Of a DNA stretch of 10,000 nucleotides, positions 8,753 through 10,000 are shown piece by piece (positions within the stretch are counted from its first letter, which is position 1; every line of letters starts with the position of its first letter). The stretch is from assembly GCA_020217035.1 (NCBI GenBank), contig JAIWOG010000183.1, positions 1 through 10,000 on the forward strand, in the 5' to 3' direction. A program made the translations under genes and the position numbers. The notes beneath the pieces are model-generated. The model did no database searches. It was not told the DNA's origin and saw only the letters and a program-made list of their open reading frames with translations. The DNA comes from Magnetospirillum sp. Lineage in GTDB: Bacteria; Pseudomonadota; Alphaproteobacteria; Rhodospirillales; Magnetospirillaceae.

Positions 8753-10000
8753 ATGAGCGACGATTTCGAACTGTTCGACGACACACCGCCGCCAGCGGCC
8801 ACAGTTTCGGCGGCCGGATCCGACCTGTTCTTCGACGACGACGACGAGCCCTCGGCGGCCAACGCCCCCCAGGGCATGAGCATGACCGAACGGGTCGCCC
8901 AGTCCCTTGACCTGTTCCGCGTCGATTCCGCCGCCCAAGCCCTGATCGCCGAATCCTGTCCGAAAGTGGTGGCCAGCGTCGAACAAATCGTCGCCAACGC
9001 GTCGGACTGGGTGCAACGCACGCCGCCGTTCGGCGAGAAGATGAACAGCGAGGCCGGCGCCACCCTGAAAGGCGCCCTGGTCGAACATTGGTCGCGCCTG
9101 TTTCGGGCCGAGTTCACCGCCGACTACATCGCCACCGCCCAGCAATTGGGCTTCATGCTGGCCTATCTGGATTTGGGGGCGTCGTGGTACCAGGCCATGG
9201 CCACCCATGCCGGCGACCAGGCCCTGGGCCTGTTGCGTGGACATCGCCGCTTCGACGACCTGGCCCGCGCCCTGGGCCGAGCAAGTCAGTTGGACGTGTC
9301 GTTGGTCACCCACGATTATTTCGAGGCGGCCAAGCAGACCCGCGCCCGCATGGTCACCGAATTGGCGCAAGGCTTCGAGAAGTCGATCAAGGGCGTGGTC
9401 GACGAGGTGGGTGCCATGGCGGCGACCTTGAAGGCCAATTCGTCGCAGATGCTGCACCGCCTGTCGCACATGGATTACGAAACCGTGAACATGGCCGCCG
9501 CGGCCGAGGAAGCCTCGTTCTCGGTTCAAAACATCTCGGCCAATTCGTCGGAACTGGCGGGCTCGATCCAGCACATCCTCAGCAACGTGGTGCGCACTTC
9601 GGAAGCCGCGGTCAACGCCGCCCAAGCCGCCAACGCCACCAGCGAGGCCATGCAATCGCTGCTGGGGGTGGCGTCGCGTATCGGCCGCATCGGCGAAACC
9701 ATCGACATCATCGCGCGGCAGACCCGCATGCTGGCGCTGAACGCCACCATCGAGGCGGCACGGGCCGGCGCGGCCGGGCGCGGCTTTGCCGTGGTCGCCC
9801 AGGAAATCAAGAAACTGTCGGAACAGACCAGCACCGCCACCCACGACATCGCCGCCAGCGTCACCCAGGCGGTCGAAGCCACCAACCAGGCCGCCGACAC
9901 CATCACCAACACGGTCAACGCCGTGTCCGGCATCAACCAGGTGGCCGCCGAAGTGCGCCATTCGGTGGAAACCCAAACCCAGGCCACCGCCACCATCGCC
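8753..10000 (+). CDS. Globin-coupled-sensor type (HemAT-like) soluble methyl-accepting chemotaxis protein, cut by the right edge
   Basis: The first 416 codons are present and no membrane helix is visible, so the receptor should be cytoplasmic. Residues 1-41 are an acidic, proline- and alanine-rich tail ([16 protein letters not shown]). Residues about 50-190 align without gaps to the C-terminal half of the HemAT protoglobin fold, for example [13 protein letters not shown] (105-117) and [15 protein letters not shown] (132-146). A coiled coil and the MCP signalling domain follow, with tip [18 protein letters not shown] (322-339) and [20 protein letters not shown]. The position of the haem-ligating proximal His (H123 of Bacillus HemAT as I recall) is Leu136, so haem and O2 binding are doubtful. 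At the tip, Arg325 replaces the usual Asn of QTN and Ala340 the usual Glu of ARAGE. The start is uncertain: ATG 8753 has only a weak GGA (8746-8748) and an in-frame stop at 8738. Met42 or Met44 would also keep the sensor domain, though residues 1-41 have coding-like GC-rich third positions. Confidence 0.88.
   Translation, partial: MSDDFELFDDTPPPAATVSAAGSDLFFDDDDEPSAANAPQGMSMTERVAQSLDLFRVDSAAQALIAESCPKVVASVEQIVANASDWVQRTPPFGEKMNSEAGATLKGALVEHWSRLFRAEFTADYIATAQQLGFMLAYLDLGASWYQAMATHAGDQALGLLRGHRRFDDLARALGRASQLDVSLVTHDYFEAAKQTRARMVTELAQGFEKSIKGVVDEVGAMAATLKANSSQMLHRLSHMDYETVNMAAAAEEASFSVQNISANSSELAGSIQHILSNVVRTSEAAVNAAQAANATSEAMQSLLGVASRIGRIGETIDIIARQTRMLALNATIEAARAGAAGRGFAVVAQEIKKLSEQTSTATHDIAASVTQAVEATNQAADTITNTVNAVSGINQVAAEVRHSVETQTQATATIA

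Noticed and set aside
8600..9976. A 458-codon minus-strand frame opposite the globin-type MCP.
   Set aside because: It is antisense to a gene with clear sensor and signalling domains; the product is repetitive Gly/His/Asp-rich shadow sequence.

Overview
The window is GC-rich (roughly 60-65 %) bacterial chromosome. Its codon use, the bacterial type of NADPH-glutamate synthase and the density of chemoreceptors (three in 10 kb, one of them globin-coupled) suggest a motile alphaproteobacterium of the Rhodospirillales, such as Magnetospirillum or a relative. That placement is an inference from style and content; no rRNA or marker gene is present. I see no tRNA, rRNA, IS element, CRISPR array or phage gene.

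Layout. Positions 1-150 (minus) hold the first 50 codons of a methyl-accepting chemotaxis protein (MCP) that runs off the left edge. A 273-bp spacer contains a very stable hairpin at the 3' end of the next gene. Positions 424-2112 (minus) hold a complete 562-residue MCP with one periplasmic sCache_2-type domain; it is a close tandem paralogue of the first. A short gap holds a textbook intrinsic terminator at 2247-2278. Positions 2300-8309 (minus) are the gltB-gltD operon for NADPH-glutamate synthase (GOGAT), the large subunit first, with one nucleotide between the gltB stop and the gltD start. A 443-bp divergent intergenic region (8310-8752) follows, with inverted repeats and potential RNA structure in the gltB leader. 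From 8753 (plus) a soluble, globin-coupled-sensor type MCP runs off the right edge.

How the genes work together. GltB and GltD form the ammonium-assimilating GOGAT enzyme: glutaminase, ammonia channel, FMN/[3Fe-4S] synthase in GltB; FAD, NADPH and [4Fe-4S] electron input in GltD. The flanking receptors feed a CheA/CheW pathway not encoded here. A functional link between the receptors and glutamate synthesis is not shown.

Most worth a second look: (i) the right-hand receptor aligns well with the HemAT protoglobin domain but has Leu where the haem-ligating proximal His should be, and it also has two unusual residues at the signalling tip; (ii) the gltB leader can form either a 10-bp local hairpin or a competing 8-bp long-range pairing close to the start codon; (iii) a near-promoter palindrome with a half-site repeated 53 bp away. 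I found no clearly new multi-gene system; the core of the window is ordinary metabolism.
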